Below are positions 52,641 through 64,000 of a stretch of DNA of 64,000 nucleotides, piece after piece. Under the pieces are notes generated by a model. That model was given only the letters and a program-made list of their open reading frames with translations, was not told the DNA's origin and did not search any database. Origin of the DNA: Tilletia caries (taxonomy: Eukaryota > Basidiomycota > Exobasidiomycetes > Tilletiales > Tilletiaceae); the NCBI GenBank assembly GCA_032718865.1, contig JALUTQ010000041.1, forward strand, positions 1,116,001 through 1,180,000, written 5' to 3'. A program made the position numbers and the translations under genes. Each line of letters opens with the position of its first letter. Position 1 is the stretch's first letter.

Positions 52641-53432
52641 CTCCATATTCTGGAATTTCATCGACCAACTCCACTGCTGTCCGTCGATGCGACTCGAAAC
52701 GGGGGGTCTATCAGGGTCAATTGCTATTTGCTGGTCGCCGATGGAGATGCCGTGTTGGCCGTCATGGAAGGTGAGGTTGCCCATGTTCCCTCCAGACCCG
52801 GCTTCCATCAAGACGCCCTGTTGGATGATGAATTGTGTTCGGGTTCGCTCTGTTGCCTTCAAAGCCGTTTCGTGTCACTCGTCTGCGTTGCGCTTCAGTC
52901 TCGGAAAGTTGAGCATCCTGTTCTTCGAAGGGAGGAGAGAGATCGTCAGTAAATCGATAAGGGTCCAGTGATTGCCGATGTGGCATTTCGAAGGCAGCCT
53001 CCGCTCATTGGTTTGCTGTATGATGCTGTACACCACCAGGGTCGGCACGGCTGGTGAGCGGCTGGTACTGCCACTGGGACCGCTGCTGCTGGCCTGCTGC
53101 TGCTTGAACCGCCCATACCGAGCGAAGCCGATGTGATGGGCGGTGTCATGTAGGGACCGGGCGTCATTGTCCGTACGCCGTCACGTCCCGTCCTGGATGT
53201 AAGAGAGAATGGCAAGAGAGGTAGGCTGGTTGTCGTGATCCTGGAAATACATCATATATGTAACATGGGTTCGAAGGTCAAGTATTTGCCGAACGGGAAC
53301 TGGGAAGACACCTTTAACACTCACAGAAGTTGACTGTTGATGCTGCATACTGCGGTCTTCAGCACGTAATGCTTTGCAGCTTGCTGGAAACTTGAGGAAG
53401 GCGGAAGCGAAAGATGGAGGAAAAGATGGCAT
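52641..53432 (-). pseudogene. unidentified gene with two in-frame TGA codons
   Basis: The ATG at 53432 opens a 36-codon exon (53325-53432) with a gtgagt donor. A cag acceptor at 53241 starts a second exon-like stretch that keeps one frame for 200 codons down to a gtgagg donor at 52640. That frame is interrupted by two TGA codons (near 53,181 and 52,885), each where a Trp or Arg codon one transition away would restore it. The translation on both sides looks protein-like, with SPAVPTLVVYSIIQQTNERR before the second stop and LTFHDGQHGISIGDQQIAID after it. I recognise no family. Very short introns skipping the stops are conceivable but do not keep phase in the versions I tried. Confidence 0.4.
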
Positions 53433-54336
53433 GATCAACGATGTGCGAGGAGTGAAGACAAAAGTGAGAGGAGTTGCCAGATGGGTATGGTATGATAAGA
53501 CTGTAGGAAAAAGACAGATAAGGGACGCGATGCTCTGAGCGATGATTGTTGAATGTAGAACTGCGAAGCAGGCGGACCGGTAGAGATGAATAGGGAAGCG
53601 CACAGGATAGGACTTGACAGCTGAAAGGCGGTGGTCAGTTACGCAAGTAAAAAATCACCTTGGTCAGATGGTCAGCACTCAGCAGTCTAGCAGTGGGTCA
53701 TGGTCAGTGATTCAGTGTTGGCACTTGGCAGTGACATTGCCGCGTTGGCCTATGGCCATGGAGATTGGAGATTCTCACAGACCACAGAGAATTAACAGGC
53801 GACGTTGTTGACAGCTGAATTGAAGATGGAGGAGAGGGGGGGAGTGGGGGATGAACGGCTGCGTAGTCTCGACACTCGAACGTCGGGCTTGGCCTTGGCC
53901 GCCGACGACGGCTGCGGGCACTTACGGACCGGCCTCGGCCGACATGAAGGAAGGTGATGAAATGAAATGAGGCGGCGACGATATGAGGCCAGAGACTCGA
54001 CTACAGCTTTAACATATCTAGGATTATAAAGCGTACCATCCGGGGGATTTATTAGCCTCCCATGCTGTGGATTTTCTCATTTTCTCATCACTGACTGGCT
54101 CCGCCGGCTCACCCGCTCACCGGCCCCAGGCCACAGCGGCTCCGCTTGTCATCAGTATGTAATCAGTCATCAGTACTCAGTCATCAGAAGATTTCAGAAC
54201 GGGATTGGTCCGGAAGACGAAGAGCGAAGCCCAAAGATAGCCTCATATTATCAGGCGTGCGTTGATGACCCTTGTCGGGTCCGACAGCAAATTGCAAGTG
54301 AGACTTTGCGAAGCTGTGCGATAGCACGCCTGATCT
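53433..54336. other. intergenic, no gene supported
   Basis: A mixture of short frames without motifs. CAGTGACTCAG/GATTCAGTG-like words recur at 53.63-53.77 and 54.15-54.18 kb. Confidence 0.3.
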
Positions 54337-54825
54337 CAGATTACTAATGGGCACCTTGAACTGCAACCGCAACCCAACTTAGAGAAATCAGCGCTCGCCC
54401 AGCCCCGTCTGAGTGAGTGGTAAACCTTAAACTCCCCCTCGCCATCCTCACTCTCATCACCACTGCAAGCACGCACACACCCACACTGTACCATATCCAA
54501 GCACTCAGGCAACCAGCTTGCAGCGTGCACTCCTCAGCTTCGCGTCTTGTTCTCGCACAAGCTGACACACAAGCTGACAGAACGTGGTGCGTGACTTTCT
54601 CTCTTGGTGCTCGCTATCTGGAGACTGGAGGTCAGTCAGTCAGTGAAAGAAGTATGTAGATTACTTAGGGAGGGCCCTGCGAGGTGTGCGCTTGCTGTTG
54701 GGAATGTGGGAGCTCGATGTTGATGGGTGTGAGCGCGATCCATGGTCAGTTTGTGCGTGTGGTGCCCGTCGAAATTTCACTAAGTTGGGTTGCGGTTGCA
54801 GTTCAAGGTGCCCATTAGTAATCTG
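54337..54825. repeat. foldback-like element: exact 46-bp inverted repeat around 397 bp
   Basis: 54337-54382 (beginning CAGATTACTAATGGGCACC) and 54780-54825 are perfect reverse complements over 46 bp. The 397 bp between are C/A-rich on the plus strand with no convincing gene. I see no clear target-site duplication. It may be a small non-autonomous transposon or the product of an inverted duplication. It lies about 115 bp from the pogo element. Confidence 0.75.
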
Positions 54826-54941
54826 CGCTCAGGCTGCCTTCGGCAGGTCCTCCGGAAGCCTCTAATGCAATTTGAAGCTCGGTCACGTGACACGACACAC
54901 GACACACGCCCTGCCACTGGCAGCCTGAGTTTCTGAGGCTA

Positions 54942-56986
54942 CTTGGGCCCAATGGTGGTGGAACGTTGTTCCCCAGTTTTGCTGCACGAAAAAGCCCTCT
55001 CTGTCGAGAGGGCCTGCAAGCTCAATGAAAATTGCTAGCTCAATGAAAAATCTATTGCATGGGTCTACTCTCTTGGGCCAAAGACATCCTCAAAGAGCAG
55101 ATCGTCGTCCAAAAAAGCCTCCTGATCGTGGTCGACGTCTGATTCCTCATCTGGCACCGCCTCATTTGCTACTCGTTGCTTTTTTTTGACTACTCGTCGC
55201 AGCTGCGCGTGGACTTTGTTCCATCCATCAGTCAGGCGCTTTCGAATGTCCTTCTTCTCCAGCATCCATTCTCGTCGAGCTGCACGACGTTCCTCCTCAA
55301 CAAGCTTGTCCTCGCAGATGGCCCGTGCTAGACCGATACTGAGTACACCTCCAGATTGTGTGACTTTTCGCTGACGCTCCTTGCGCTTGTCGCGTTCTTG
55401 CTGAGCAGCCGTGTTCTGAGCGAGGGCAGTGACCGCCAAGTTTCCGGCCTGGGCTTGCACCAATGAACCACGGACAAAGACTTGTACTTGACGATGCACC
55501 GAAGGTGAGAGCTGCTCTGTGAGCTCCTCCAGTGTCGACGCCGTGCGCTTGAGCGATCGGATCGTGCGGGGAGTGGTCGGAGCCTCGAGAGATGTGGTGG
55601 GCGGCGAAGACGGGACAACAAGAGGCTCTTCCTCCTCGGTGAAAGTGTCGAGCACAACCGCGGGGCAGAATGGATAGATTCCGGTCTTGCGAAAGCCGGC
55701 CTTGATGGTGTTGGGCTTGAGCGTCTTGCGGCGAATGGAGTTGAGTGCTGCTAAAAATTCTGTCTTGTTGAAATCGCTGCAGCCTGTCCTCGTAGCGGCA
55801 TCGACCGCTTCCTTGTGCCAGTGCTTGTACGCCGAAAAGACAGAAACATCTAGAGGTTGGAGAAAATGAGAGGAATGTGGCGGGAGCGTGAACGGGATAA
55901 TGTTGTTGGTCGTGCACACCTGCAAAAATTCGCGCGTGCAATGGGAGCCGTGTCCGTCGAAGATTAACAACCGCATCTTGTCGCGAACAAGCTTCTCACT
56001 TGCTGCTGCAAAATGCTTGATCCACTGGAGCGCCAGGATATCGTCCGAAAAGCCCGAGTCTGAGACGCCAATGAGAGTGTCGCTGGGCAAGTCGTTTTTG
56101 GCCCAGGACTCTGAGTGCTGGCTGCCGGCGACAATGACCATCGGAGATATGTGATTACCGCCAACGCTCACGGCCTCGATGCAAGTCACCGACTCGCGAC
56201 TGGTGCTGCTGGCGACGCGTGCCTCATGCGAGTGGCAGAGCGTGACAATCCACTGTGACCCCCCAATGCCAATCCGAAATCCGATTTCATCCATGTTCCA
56301 GATGTCTTCTGCGACAATTCCGTGCTTGGCGACGACGTCCTTGAGCTTCTGAAAGAACTGCGCGCACGTAGCGCAATCGTGGCTCATCCGCAGCAGCTCC
56401 TGGGCTTTTGCTTAACGAGGGCGAGTTCGGGATGCCTGGCAAGAAAATTGGTCACCCATTTGTCGCCAACGGTTGGCGCTCGCGTGCTTGAAGATGTGTG
56501 CGCCTCGAAGAGCAGCTGATTGGCTGACGCGCGGATCAGCGCAGGTCGAGCGGATAGCTCGAGCTTGTCCAGGACGGCAATCCAGGTCAAGATGGCCTCT
56601 TATTGCGCGTCGGTCAGCTTGCGGTTTGTGGGCGGGCGCATGGATTTGCTCTCTTTGCCGTGGAAACGGCGACGCAGACGCTGTGCATCGACTCCATGCT
56701 TTTTGGCGATTGCTGTGATGTTTGGCTTGCCGCGCGGCTCCGCCTGCGCCTCCTCGAGCGCGGTCAGCACCTTCTCTTCCAGTTCCGCGTAGCTGAGCGG
56801 CATCGGATCAAAAATAATCTGAGTGTATTGCAGAGGAAAGATGAGAGCATCATGGGGAAGGTAGCGACGCGACGCGATTTTTCATTGAGCTAGCAATTTT
56901 CATTGAGCTTGCAGGCCCTCTCGACAGAGAGGGCTTTTTCGTGCAGCAAAACTGGGGAACAACGTTCCACCACCATTGGGCCCAAG
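54942..56986 (-). mobile_element. pogo/Fot1-type Tc1-mariner transposon with perfect 111-bp terminal inverted repeats
   Basis: 54942-55052 and 56876-56986 are exact reverse complements (ends CTTGGGCCCAATGG...). Each is flanked by TA (54940-54941 and 56987-56988), the target duplication expected for Tc1/mariner. Each terminal repeat contains an internal hairpin (GCCCTCTC ... GAGAGGGC) and two CTCAATGAAAA words as likely subterminal binding sites. Between them lies one transposase gene on the minus strand with a DDE_1 domain. The element is 2,045 bp. The unblemished repeats contrast with the broken transposase, so the copy could still be moved in trans. Confidence 0.93.
55065..56803 (-). pseudogene. 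pogo/Fot1-like transposase, nonsense and frameshift
   Basis: The ATG at 56803 begins a helix-turn-helix (psq-type) N-terminus: ITAIAKKHGVDAQRLRRRFH. After about 67 codons a TAA follows DAQ where a Gln codon is likely. The same frame then continues through the CENP-B-like second helix-turn-helix (WVTNFLARHPELALVKQKP) to about 56,405, where the frame shifts by one base. The remaining 440 codons (to 55065) hold the DDE_1 catalytic core with Asp in NMDEIGFRIG, in LLIFDGHGSHCTREF and in LQPLDVSVF, giving a DD35D spacing. A basic coiled segment (RKERQRK) and an acidic end close it. The downstream part alone lacks the DNA-binding half. Confidence 0.88.
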
Positions 56987-56988
56987 TA

Positions 56989-57416
56989 GCCCAAAGAGGG
57001 GCGACGGAAGTCGGGCAACACGCGCAAACTGCGGACTGGAAAGTCTCCGTCTCTCCGTCTACGCGCCACGATTCACGAAGGTGCCCTTCTCAGTTCTCAC
57101 TGACCCAACTGCGCTACATGAGCGCATGAGCACATGATGGGCGATGGCTGATGCTAATCCTGGACTCACTCCGAACGAACGACTGATGAGTGCTCTTCTG
57201 GAACCTTGCGATTGCGTTCCGAGCACGTTGACATATATATCGACCAGCTTCCACTCACACTTTGTTCCCCCCTATCCCCCTCTCGTCACTTACGTCCTGC
57301 CCCCTTGCCCTCGCAGGTTCAACCTTCCCTACAGACGCGTCGTCTTTGCCGACCGTCGTTTCCATCTGTCCTAGGAAGAAGCGCGCCGCCGAAGCCGTTC
57401 GCCGTTTCTGACCAAG
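56989..57416. other. ABC transporter promoter and leader
   Basis: The sequence between the transposon and the ATG at 57417 becomes C/T-rich after about 57,235. TATATATC at about 57,232-57,239 is a possible TATA box. The transposon lies about 430 bp upstream of the start codon. Confidence 0.4.
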
Positions 57417-60400
57417 ATGAGCGACTCACGTCCCCAAGAACTTTTTCGGAGATCCTCTGCCGCGACAGAGAGCACCGCCTTTGTCACCGTGCCTCCAACG
57501 CCCTTGACGCCCGGAACTCCCGCAATCGAGCACACCTTGGCTGAAGCTGAGGCGTCGCGAGACACTGTACCTGCAGCAGCTCCGGTTGCAACGCACTCCC
57601 AAACCTCAGACCGTACGGATTCTGACGACACTTCGCGCGGCAGCCCAACGGGACGTGCTCACCAGCGCCAACTGTCGGGCCACTCCATCTCAGTCGGTGC
57701 ACTAGACCCAGAAGGTCAGCGCAATTTCAATAAGACACGTTTCGTATCTGTCAGTGCATGAAATTTTGACCTTTTCTTCCCCCTCCTCCGTCTCCTTCCG
57801 GATACAGGCACTGCTGAATTGACCCGCAGACTCACGCAGTCTTCTTCTAAGCCTACGGCAACCTCGGACGAGGATGCCGGCAAGGTTGAAGAGGGCACGC
57901 CCACCTTCAATCCCTTCGATGACAAAGGAACCTTTGACCTTGAACACTTCCTCCGGCATGTCTTCCAACGGTCCAGTGAGCGTGGCACTCAGTCACGCGA
58001 GATGGGCGTTGCTTTCCGCAACTTGTCCGTCACAGGCGTCGGATCCGGTGTTGCACTGTCGAATAGCATGTCCTCACTCTTGTTGGAGCCTTTCCGATCG
58101 CTCGCCAACATCCGACAGATGTTCAATCCGCCTGTCCGCAAGATTCTGCACGAGTTTACAGGTTCTGTCAAGCCGGGTGAAATGCTTCTTGTCCTCGGAC
58201 GACCCGGAGCAGGTTGCACTTCATTCTTGAAGTCGATCGCGAGTTACCGGGATGGATTCAAGGACATCACGGGCGATATCTCCTACGAGGGTTTCAGTCA
58301 CAAGGCCATCGATGGCATGCTTCGGTGCGTACTGTCAGGCTCTGGGATTGAAGCTCGTGGGCGCATCTAACATATCTTGCATTCTTTTCCCTTCCTCCAC
58401 AGTGGTGATGTCTGTTACATCCCGGAGGATGATTCTCATTTTGCAACCCTCACTGTGGCACAGACACTCGAGTTCGCTGCCGCTACTCGTGCTCCACAGG
58501 CCAAGCGTCGTGTCGCTATCGGCGGGTCCGGCAAGGACACGCGGAAGGACTACGTAAACATGGTCCGAGAAGTGTTGGGCACAATCCTAGGTCTGCGTCA
58601 GACATACCAGACCGTGGTTGGAAACGATCTCATTCGCGGAGTGTCCGGCGGCCAACGCAAGCGAGTTTCTATTGCAGAAGTGCTTGCGTCTCGGGCCAAG
58701 GTCTTCTTGTTCGACAACTCGTCTAGAGGGTTGGACTCGTCGACAGCTCTCGAGTTCGTCCGCGCTCTGCGGATCGCCACCGATGTTGCCCACGCTACCA
58801 CCATCGCGAGCATATACCAGGCCGGCGAGAACATTGTGAAGCTCTTTGACAAGACGGTCGTCATCTACGATGGACACGTTGTTTACTTTGGCCCAACGGA
58901 GAAGGCTGCCCCCTACTTCAACGACCTCGGTTTCATCCCCCAAGATCGACAGACTATTGCGGACTTCCTCGTCAGTGTTACTGACACCTTCGGACGCCGT
59001 ATCAAGCCCGGTTTCGAGGACCGAGTGCCTCGCACTGCAATTGAGATGGCGAAGAGGTGGAACGAGTCGGAGCTTGGTCGCGAAAACCTGAAAGAGACGG
59101 ACGCGTACCTCAAGGAGCTTGAGGGCAAGGCCTCGCAACAAGCGCAGCGCGATTACAAGTCACTTGCCGCAGAGGAGCACGCAAATCACGTCCACCGCGA
59201 ATCCAAGTTCGTGCTTTCATATCCTCAGCAGATCCGTCTGGCCATCAAGCGCCGAGCACAAATCTCTTGGGGTGACCGTAACACCCAAATCACCCTCGCC
59301 TTCGCGTCGCTGTTCCAGGCTGTTATCACTGGAAGCGTGTTCTACAGTATTCCATTCAATTCGGCTGGCTTCTTCAGTCATGGCGGTGTTATGTTCTTCG
59401 CTGTGCTGGTGAGTGGAGTGATGTGAAGTTTTTGCGATCGGTACTTTACGCAAAGCGCTCATATCATCGACAACGTCTTTCCTCCTCGCAATGCAGTACA
59501 ACTCCTTCATGGCTCTTGGTGAGCCACTCACATTGGCACGCACTGCTGCGCAGGTGGATGGGCTGACCTTCTTCTCAATTCACAGCCGAGATTCCCAACG
59601 GTTACGCCCAGCGACCCATCGTCATTCGACAAAATCGATTCGCGATGCTTAATCCCGCCGCTGACGCACTGGCCAACACACTGCTGGACATTCCCATTCG
59701 TATGATCAACGTCACAGTCTTCGACGTCATCCTCTAGTGAGTTGAATGTGCTGTGCAGTCTGCGAGCGTGTCACACAGCTGATCATGACCCTGCTTTGGC
59801 CCATCAACGGCACAGCTTCATGACCCACCTGTACTTCAGCGCCGACGCCTTCTTTGTCTTCTGGACCACCACGCTTCTCGCCACCTACACTATGGTCGCG
59901 TTCTTCCGCGCCTTGGCTGCCACTTGCCGCTCGGAGGCCTTGGCAACCATGATAGGAGGTCTCGCAGTCATTGACTCCGCCCTGTATGCCGGTTATGTCA
60001 TTCCACGACCTTCAAGTAAGTCCCTCAATTCAGTGTCGATCCAGCTCTCGACTTCCCGCTCTGAACACTTTATCTGTCCATTCAGTGGTGGTCTGGTGGA
60101 AATGGCTGTCTTACTGCAATCCTTTGGCTTATGCCTTCGAGATTTTGCTCGCCAACGAATTCCGCAAGCTGACTCAGGCTCCCTGTGCGTTACTCATACC
60201 TTATGGTCCCCAGTATGACGGCGTCGCTTTGGACTACAAGGTCTGCACTTCAGCTGGATCGAGGCCCGGACAAGAGTTCGTAAACGGCGATACCTATATT
60301 GCTACAAGCTACGGATACTACGTAAGTTGCTGTCATGACGATTCGCCCCACTCACTGAAGCACGACCGTGACTTACACTACACTCTTCGTTCAGTGGTCA

Positions 60401-63259
60401 AACGCCCCTCGGAATGCTGGTATAATAGCCGCCTTCTGGATTGCCTTCTTGGTCTGGTACTGCGCTGCATCTCTTTTCCAGAAGGACCCTACCGCAAGCG
60501 GTGGTGTCACCGTCTTCAAGCGAGGCAGTGCTCCTGCAGCCGTCAAGCAAGCGACCAAGGCAGCCGGTGAAGATCTTGAGGCAAACGAACCAGAATCGGA
60601 GAAGGCTCTCAGCAAAGAGGCCATCGATCAGCAGAATGAGAAGACGGACCTGGCTGCCACAAAGATCGTGGCGTCCAAGGATATCTTTGCCTGGAAGGAT
60701 GTCACATACGACGTCGTGGTCAAGGGCGGCGAGCAACGACGACTGCTGAACCATGTGTCTGGCTTCGTTCGGTGAGTATGGTGCAAGTCCCCTTTGCCAT
60801 TTATGCCCTGTGCTGTCGCTCAACAAGAAACATCACTGGAATCCACAGCCCTGGTACCCTGGTGGCCCTGATGGGTGAATCAGGCGCGGGTAAGACTACC
60901 CTTCTCAACGTCCTGGCCCAGCGCACTTCCGTCGGCGTTGTCGGAGGCGATTTCACCGTCAGCTCGCGCCCGCTTCCTCGCAGTTTCCAAGCAGACACTG
61001 GTTACGCTCAGCAGCAGGATGTCCACATGGGCGAAACTACGGTACGGGAGGCGCTCATTTTCAGTGCCCTGCTGCGTCAGCCGGCGGAGACGCCCAAGCA
61101 GGAGAAGCTGGACTACGTTGATGCGGTCATCCAAATGCTTGAGATGGTGAGCCCCCAGAATGAATCACCCTCGGCGACTTTCAACAAGCGTTGGTGATTG
61201 GTATATGGTGAACCTTTGTGACAGTATTGACATTTCCATCATTCCGCGGCCGACTCCTCTGTAGGAGTCCTTTGCGAATGCCATGGTCGGTGAGGTCGGA
61301 GCTGGTCTTAGTGTCGAGCAGCGCAAGTGAGTTCGGTTTTTTCTTTTACTTCCTGAACCTGACAGCCTGATCCGGGAGCTGATTTTGATTTTGCACCCAC
61401 AGGCGACTCACGATCGGTGTGGAACTTGCGGCCAAGCCGGAGCTGCTTCTCTTCTTGGATGAGCCCACCTCTGGTCTTGACGGACAATCGGCTTGGAGTA
61501 TCATTCGTTTCTTGCGCAAGCTTGCGGACGCTGGCCAGGCAATTCTCTGCACTGTGCACCAACCGAGTGGAGAGTTGTTCTGCTCGTTCGACCGCCTGCT
61601 GCTTCTCAAGAAGTGAGTGTCTGCTGTTTTACATTCTGATCTGCCATACTTCGATCACTCACAAGTTGGCTTGGATTTACAGGGGCGGAGAGACTGTCTA
61701 CTTTGGCGACATTGGTTCTCAGGCCAGCAACGTTATCGACTACTTCTCTGCGCGCGGCGACCTCACGTTCAAGGACGGCGAGAACCCGGCCGAGTTCATG
61801 CTGGAGGTCATCGGAGCCGGCGCTTCGTCGACGACGAAACAGGACTGGCACAGCCTGTACAAAGAGAGTCCCATGGCGACGCAACTGCAGCACGATCTCG
61901 AAGGCATCGCAAAAGAGTCAAGCGCTCGAGAGGTCCGCCCCGAGGATGAGAAGCGAGGCTCAAGACAGTACGCTGTTGGCACCATGACGCAACTTCGCCT
62001 CGTTATCGGTCGTCAATTGACATTCCAGCATCGCAACGTGACATACATGGGTGCCAAGATTGGGTTGAACCTTCTCGCTGGTCTGTTCATCGGCTCCAGT
62101 TTCTGGGCACAAGGTCAAAACTTGTCCGTTGCCAGTAAGTTGGAACTTCGAATACGTGGAGTGGTGTAAAGAGCAATTGAGGCTGACTGCGTGCACTGTT
62201 TCCCTTCTTTCTCTTTGCTTCAGGTCTTCAAAACAAGCTGTTCGCTGTCTTCATGGCTCTCGTCATCAGTACGTCGCTTGCTCAACAGCTTCAACCGGTC
62301 ATCATCAATCTTCGGTCTCTGTATGAGGTCCGTGAACGGCCGTCGAAGATGTACTCGTGGCCCGTCGCGGTGACTGCCTACCTGATCGGAGAGGTCCCGT
62401 GGAACCTGATCGGCTCCACACTCTTCTGGGCACCATGGTTCTGGATGATTCGATTCCCTGGTGGACAGCGCGCTGTGTTCAACTGGGGCCTGATACAGAT
62501 CTTCTCGCTCTACTGGTCGACTTTCGCCACCGCGTTGGCTGTCATTTCTCCCAACCCTCTGATAGCGAGTGTTCTCTTCTCGACTTTCTTCTCGTTCGTC
62601 ATCATCTTCTGCGGTGTGGTCCAGCCGCCGCCCCAGCTTCCGTACTTCTGGCGGGTTTGGATGGTACGTTTCCATTGGCCCCAGAAACAAGCACATTGTC
62701 GAACGGCAAGGACTGACATGCTCTCCCGCCTCTCCTCCTTCCCTTTTTCCTCTAACAGTTCCCCCTCAGCCCGTTCACGTACCTCGTGGAGACGCTCGTC
62801 GGCAACGCAGTTACGGGCCTTCCTGTCCGATGCACACAGAATGAACTCAACATCCTGCAACCTCCTCCGGGCCAAAGCTGCGACCAGTACTTGGGCGGCT
62901 TCTCGACGAGCTTGGACACGCTCAACTCAGGAGGCGCAGTGACGGCCATCGACAGTGGTTACTTCCAAACCCTGTCCAACGGTCAATGTGGCTACTGCCA
63001 ATTCCGCGACGGTGATAAGTTCTTGGCTTCGGTCCAGCTCGACGCGTCACTGCGATACCGTGATATCGGTATCCTGTTGGCCTACGTCGTCTTCAACGTG
63101 TTCCTGGCCTACGCCCTCTTCTTCCTCTTCCGAATCGGCTTCAAGTCTTCGAAGGCACCCAAGGTCAAGGGGAAGGTCGGGGCTGCTCCCATCTCGGCGA
63201 CCGGACAGGACCCTGTCAAGGAGGAGACACCTGACAAGAGGGCAGTCGAGTCTCAATGA
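57417..63259 (+). CDS. PDR-type ABC transporter (ABCG full transporter, drug/xenobiotic efflux)
   Basis: Fourteen exons join in phase to give 1,589 residues: 57417-57714, 57808-58324, 58403-59408, 59497-59518, 59586-59736, 59816-60015, 60086-60321, 60395-60771, 60849-61146, 61265-61326, 61403-61612, 61683-62134, 62224-62663, 62759-63259. Exon 4 is only 22 nt. The layout is the reverse (NBD-TMD)2 of fungal PDR pumps. NBD1 has the degenerate Walker [11 protein letters not shown] (about 228; Cys for Lys), signature [10 protein letters not shown] (about 349) and Walker [17 protein letters not shown]2 has canonical Walker [10 protein letters not shown] (about 945), the altered signature LSVEQRKRLT (about 1049) and Walker [14 protein letters not shown]. 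Two six-helix membrane domains follow the NBDs. The degenerate NBD1/NBD2 pair is normal for this family, leaving one hydrolysing site. It acts in the plasma membrane. The substrate cannot be read from sequence. Confidence 0.93.
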
Positions 63260-63554
63260 GACCTCCAAACGTCATGGATCGCTAAGGGCTCTCTCGTTCT
63301 GCCGTCCGTTCTCTCCTTCTCTCACGTGAACGCATACCCATTCGTTATTTGCTGCTGTTCTTCTTCTTCGACTTTCCGATTCACTCGGTCAGACGCTCTC
63401 GGAGGCAGCATGAAAGGTGGGACCGCGAGGCAATATAAACTTGGGAGTAGTACTTGTTCGCGCCTTCCCAGACCTGAAAGGTTGAAAGTGAAAGACAAAT
63501 CAGTAGAAAGTCATGAGAAAAGAACAGGGAATCTTGGTTGACTGAAGAGAGCTT

Positions 63555-64000
63555 CTAGAACCCCTCAACGCGCCTTGAACGTACCGCCTTCACGTCTTCT
63601 TTCTGAACCTTGGTCATCGATAGACTGCGAGAGGTTTCAAGCCACGGAGCCACTGGCTGCGGCCAGACGTGACGGGCAGCAAGCAAGAACGCTCGGCCAG
63701 CATGTTCATACTCCACCTCGATCCCCAGCGACTTCTCTTTGTTGAGACGATTCATGGTCGTGATAATGTCCTTGGGAATAGCATAACCAAATACGGCAGC
63801 CCTGTTGATTTCTCCGCCCATCATTCCTCCAGCCGCTCGGCTCCACTCTCGAACCTGAACCGGCAGGAGGGTGGCGAGAACATAGGCGAGCAGAGCCGTC
63901 GATTGATCATTCTTGTCACTTCGGGCCGACAGGGCTGGGAGACCCAGATGTCCAAGATGGGAGGGTCGGCCCCCTGTTTCGGCGGGTCGGTGAGTGAGTT
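63555..64000 (-). CDS. unidentified protein, C-terminal part (gene runs off the window)
   Basis: The minus strand is open from the window edge to a TAG at 63555-63557, about 148 codons. Visible segments include LLAYVLATLLPVQVREWSRA, GGMMGGEINRAAVFGYAIPK and IEVEYEHAGRAFLLAARHVW, with alternating helix-like and charged stretches and a basic end. No family recognised. The ATG at 63824 is internal to the open frame, so the true start lies beyond the window. It converges with the ABC transporter, 295 bp away. Confidence 0.5.
   Translation of the reverse strand, partial: LTHRPAETGGRPSHLGHLGLPALSARSDKNDQSTALLAYVLATLLPVQVREWSRAAGGMMGGEINRAAVFGYAIPKDIITTMNRLNKEKSLGIEVEYEHAGRAFLLAARHVWPQPVAPWLETSRSLSMTKVQKEDVKAVRSRRVEGF

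Overview
This 64 kb window is nuclear DNA of a filamentous or dimorphic basidiomycete. Short GT-AG introns (mostly 50-100 nt) interrupt most genes. The recognisable genes are typical fungal ones: RAD18, PEX10, a Barentsz/CASC3-like protein, a Pil1/LSP1 eisosome protein and a full-length PDR-type ABC transporter. GC-rich codons and long Ser/Pro/Gly-rich disordered stretches would suit Ustilaginomycotina or a neighbour, but I cannot fix the species.

Layout. 1-8.0 kb: the 5' part of a multi-pass membrane protein gene (minus strand), then an intergenic region invaded by a 447-bp MITE-like element and a 6.03-kb Tad-like LINE. The LINE is complete from end to end and bounded by a 15-bp target-site duplication, but its ORF2 is broken. 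8.2-28.9 kb: a gene-dense housekeeping block. It holds a 15-exon gene whose architecture matches meiotic axis cores (SYCP2/Red1), a small secreted protein, RAD18, Barentsz-like, PEX10, a zinc-knuckle gag-like protein and an F-box-like protein. 29.1-43.0 kb: a recent tandem duplication of about 6.46 kb. 43.4-53.4 kb: a secreted six-hairpin glycosidase, the Pil1-like gene, a 5'-truncated topoisomerase III pseudogene and an unidentified decayed gene. 54.3-57.0 kb: a foldback-like inverted repeat and a pogo/Fot1 transposon with perfect 111-bp terminal inverted repeats and a broken transposase. 57.4-63.3 kb: the PDR ABC transporter. The window ends inside another minus-strand gene.

The most interesting parts are three. 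(1) A small family of genes for secreted, histidine-rich peptides ending in an alpha-hairpinin-like CX3C-X(9-10)-CX3C motif. There are three tandem loci; two carry the same premature stop and one is intact. They flank a 6.46-kb unit also carrying a second secreted-protein gene. The unit was doubled by unequal crossing over between two of the peptide loci, and the exchange can be placed within about 30 bp. (2) The candidate meiotic chromosome-axis protein. (3) The LINE, with a stop/start arrangement (TAA-A-ATG) between its two ORFs and a CAT-repeat 3' tail.

Gene models were built by hand from splice signals and reading-frame continuity. Exon joins agree in phase unless stated otherwise. Family assignments rest on recognised motifs, not on database searches.
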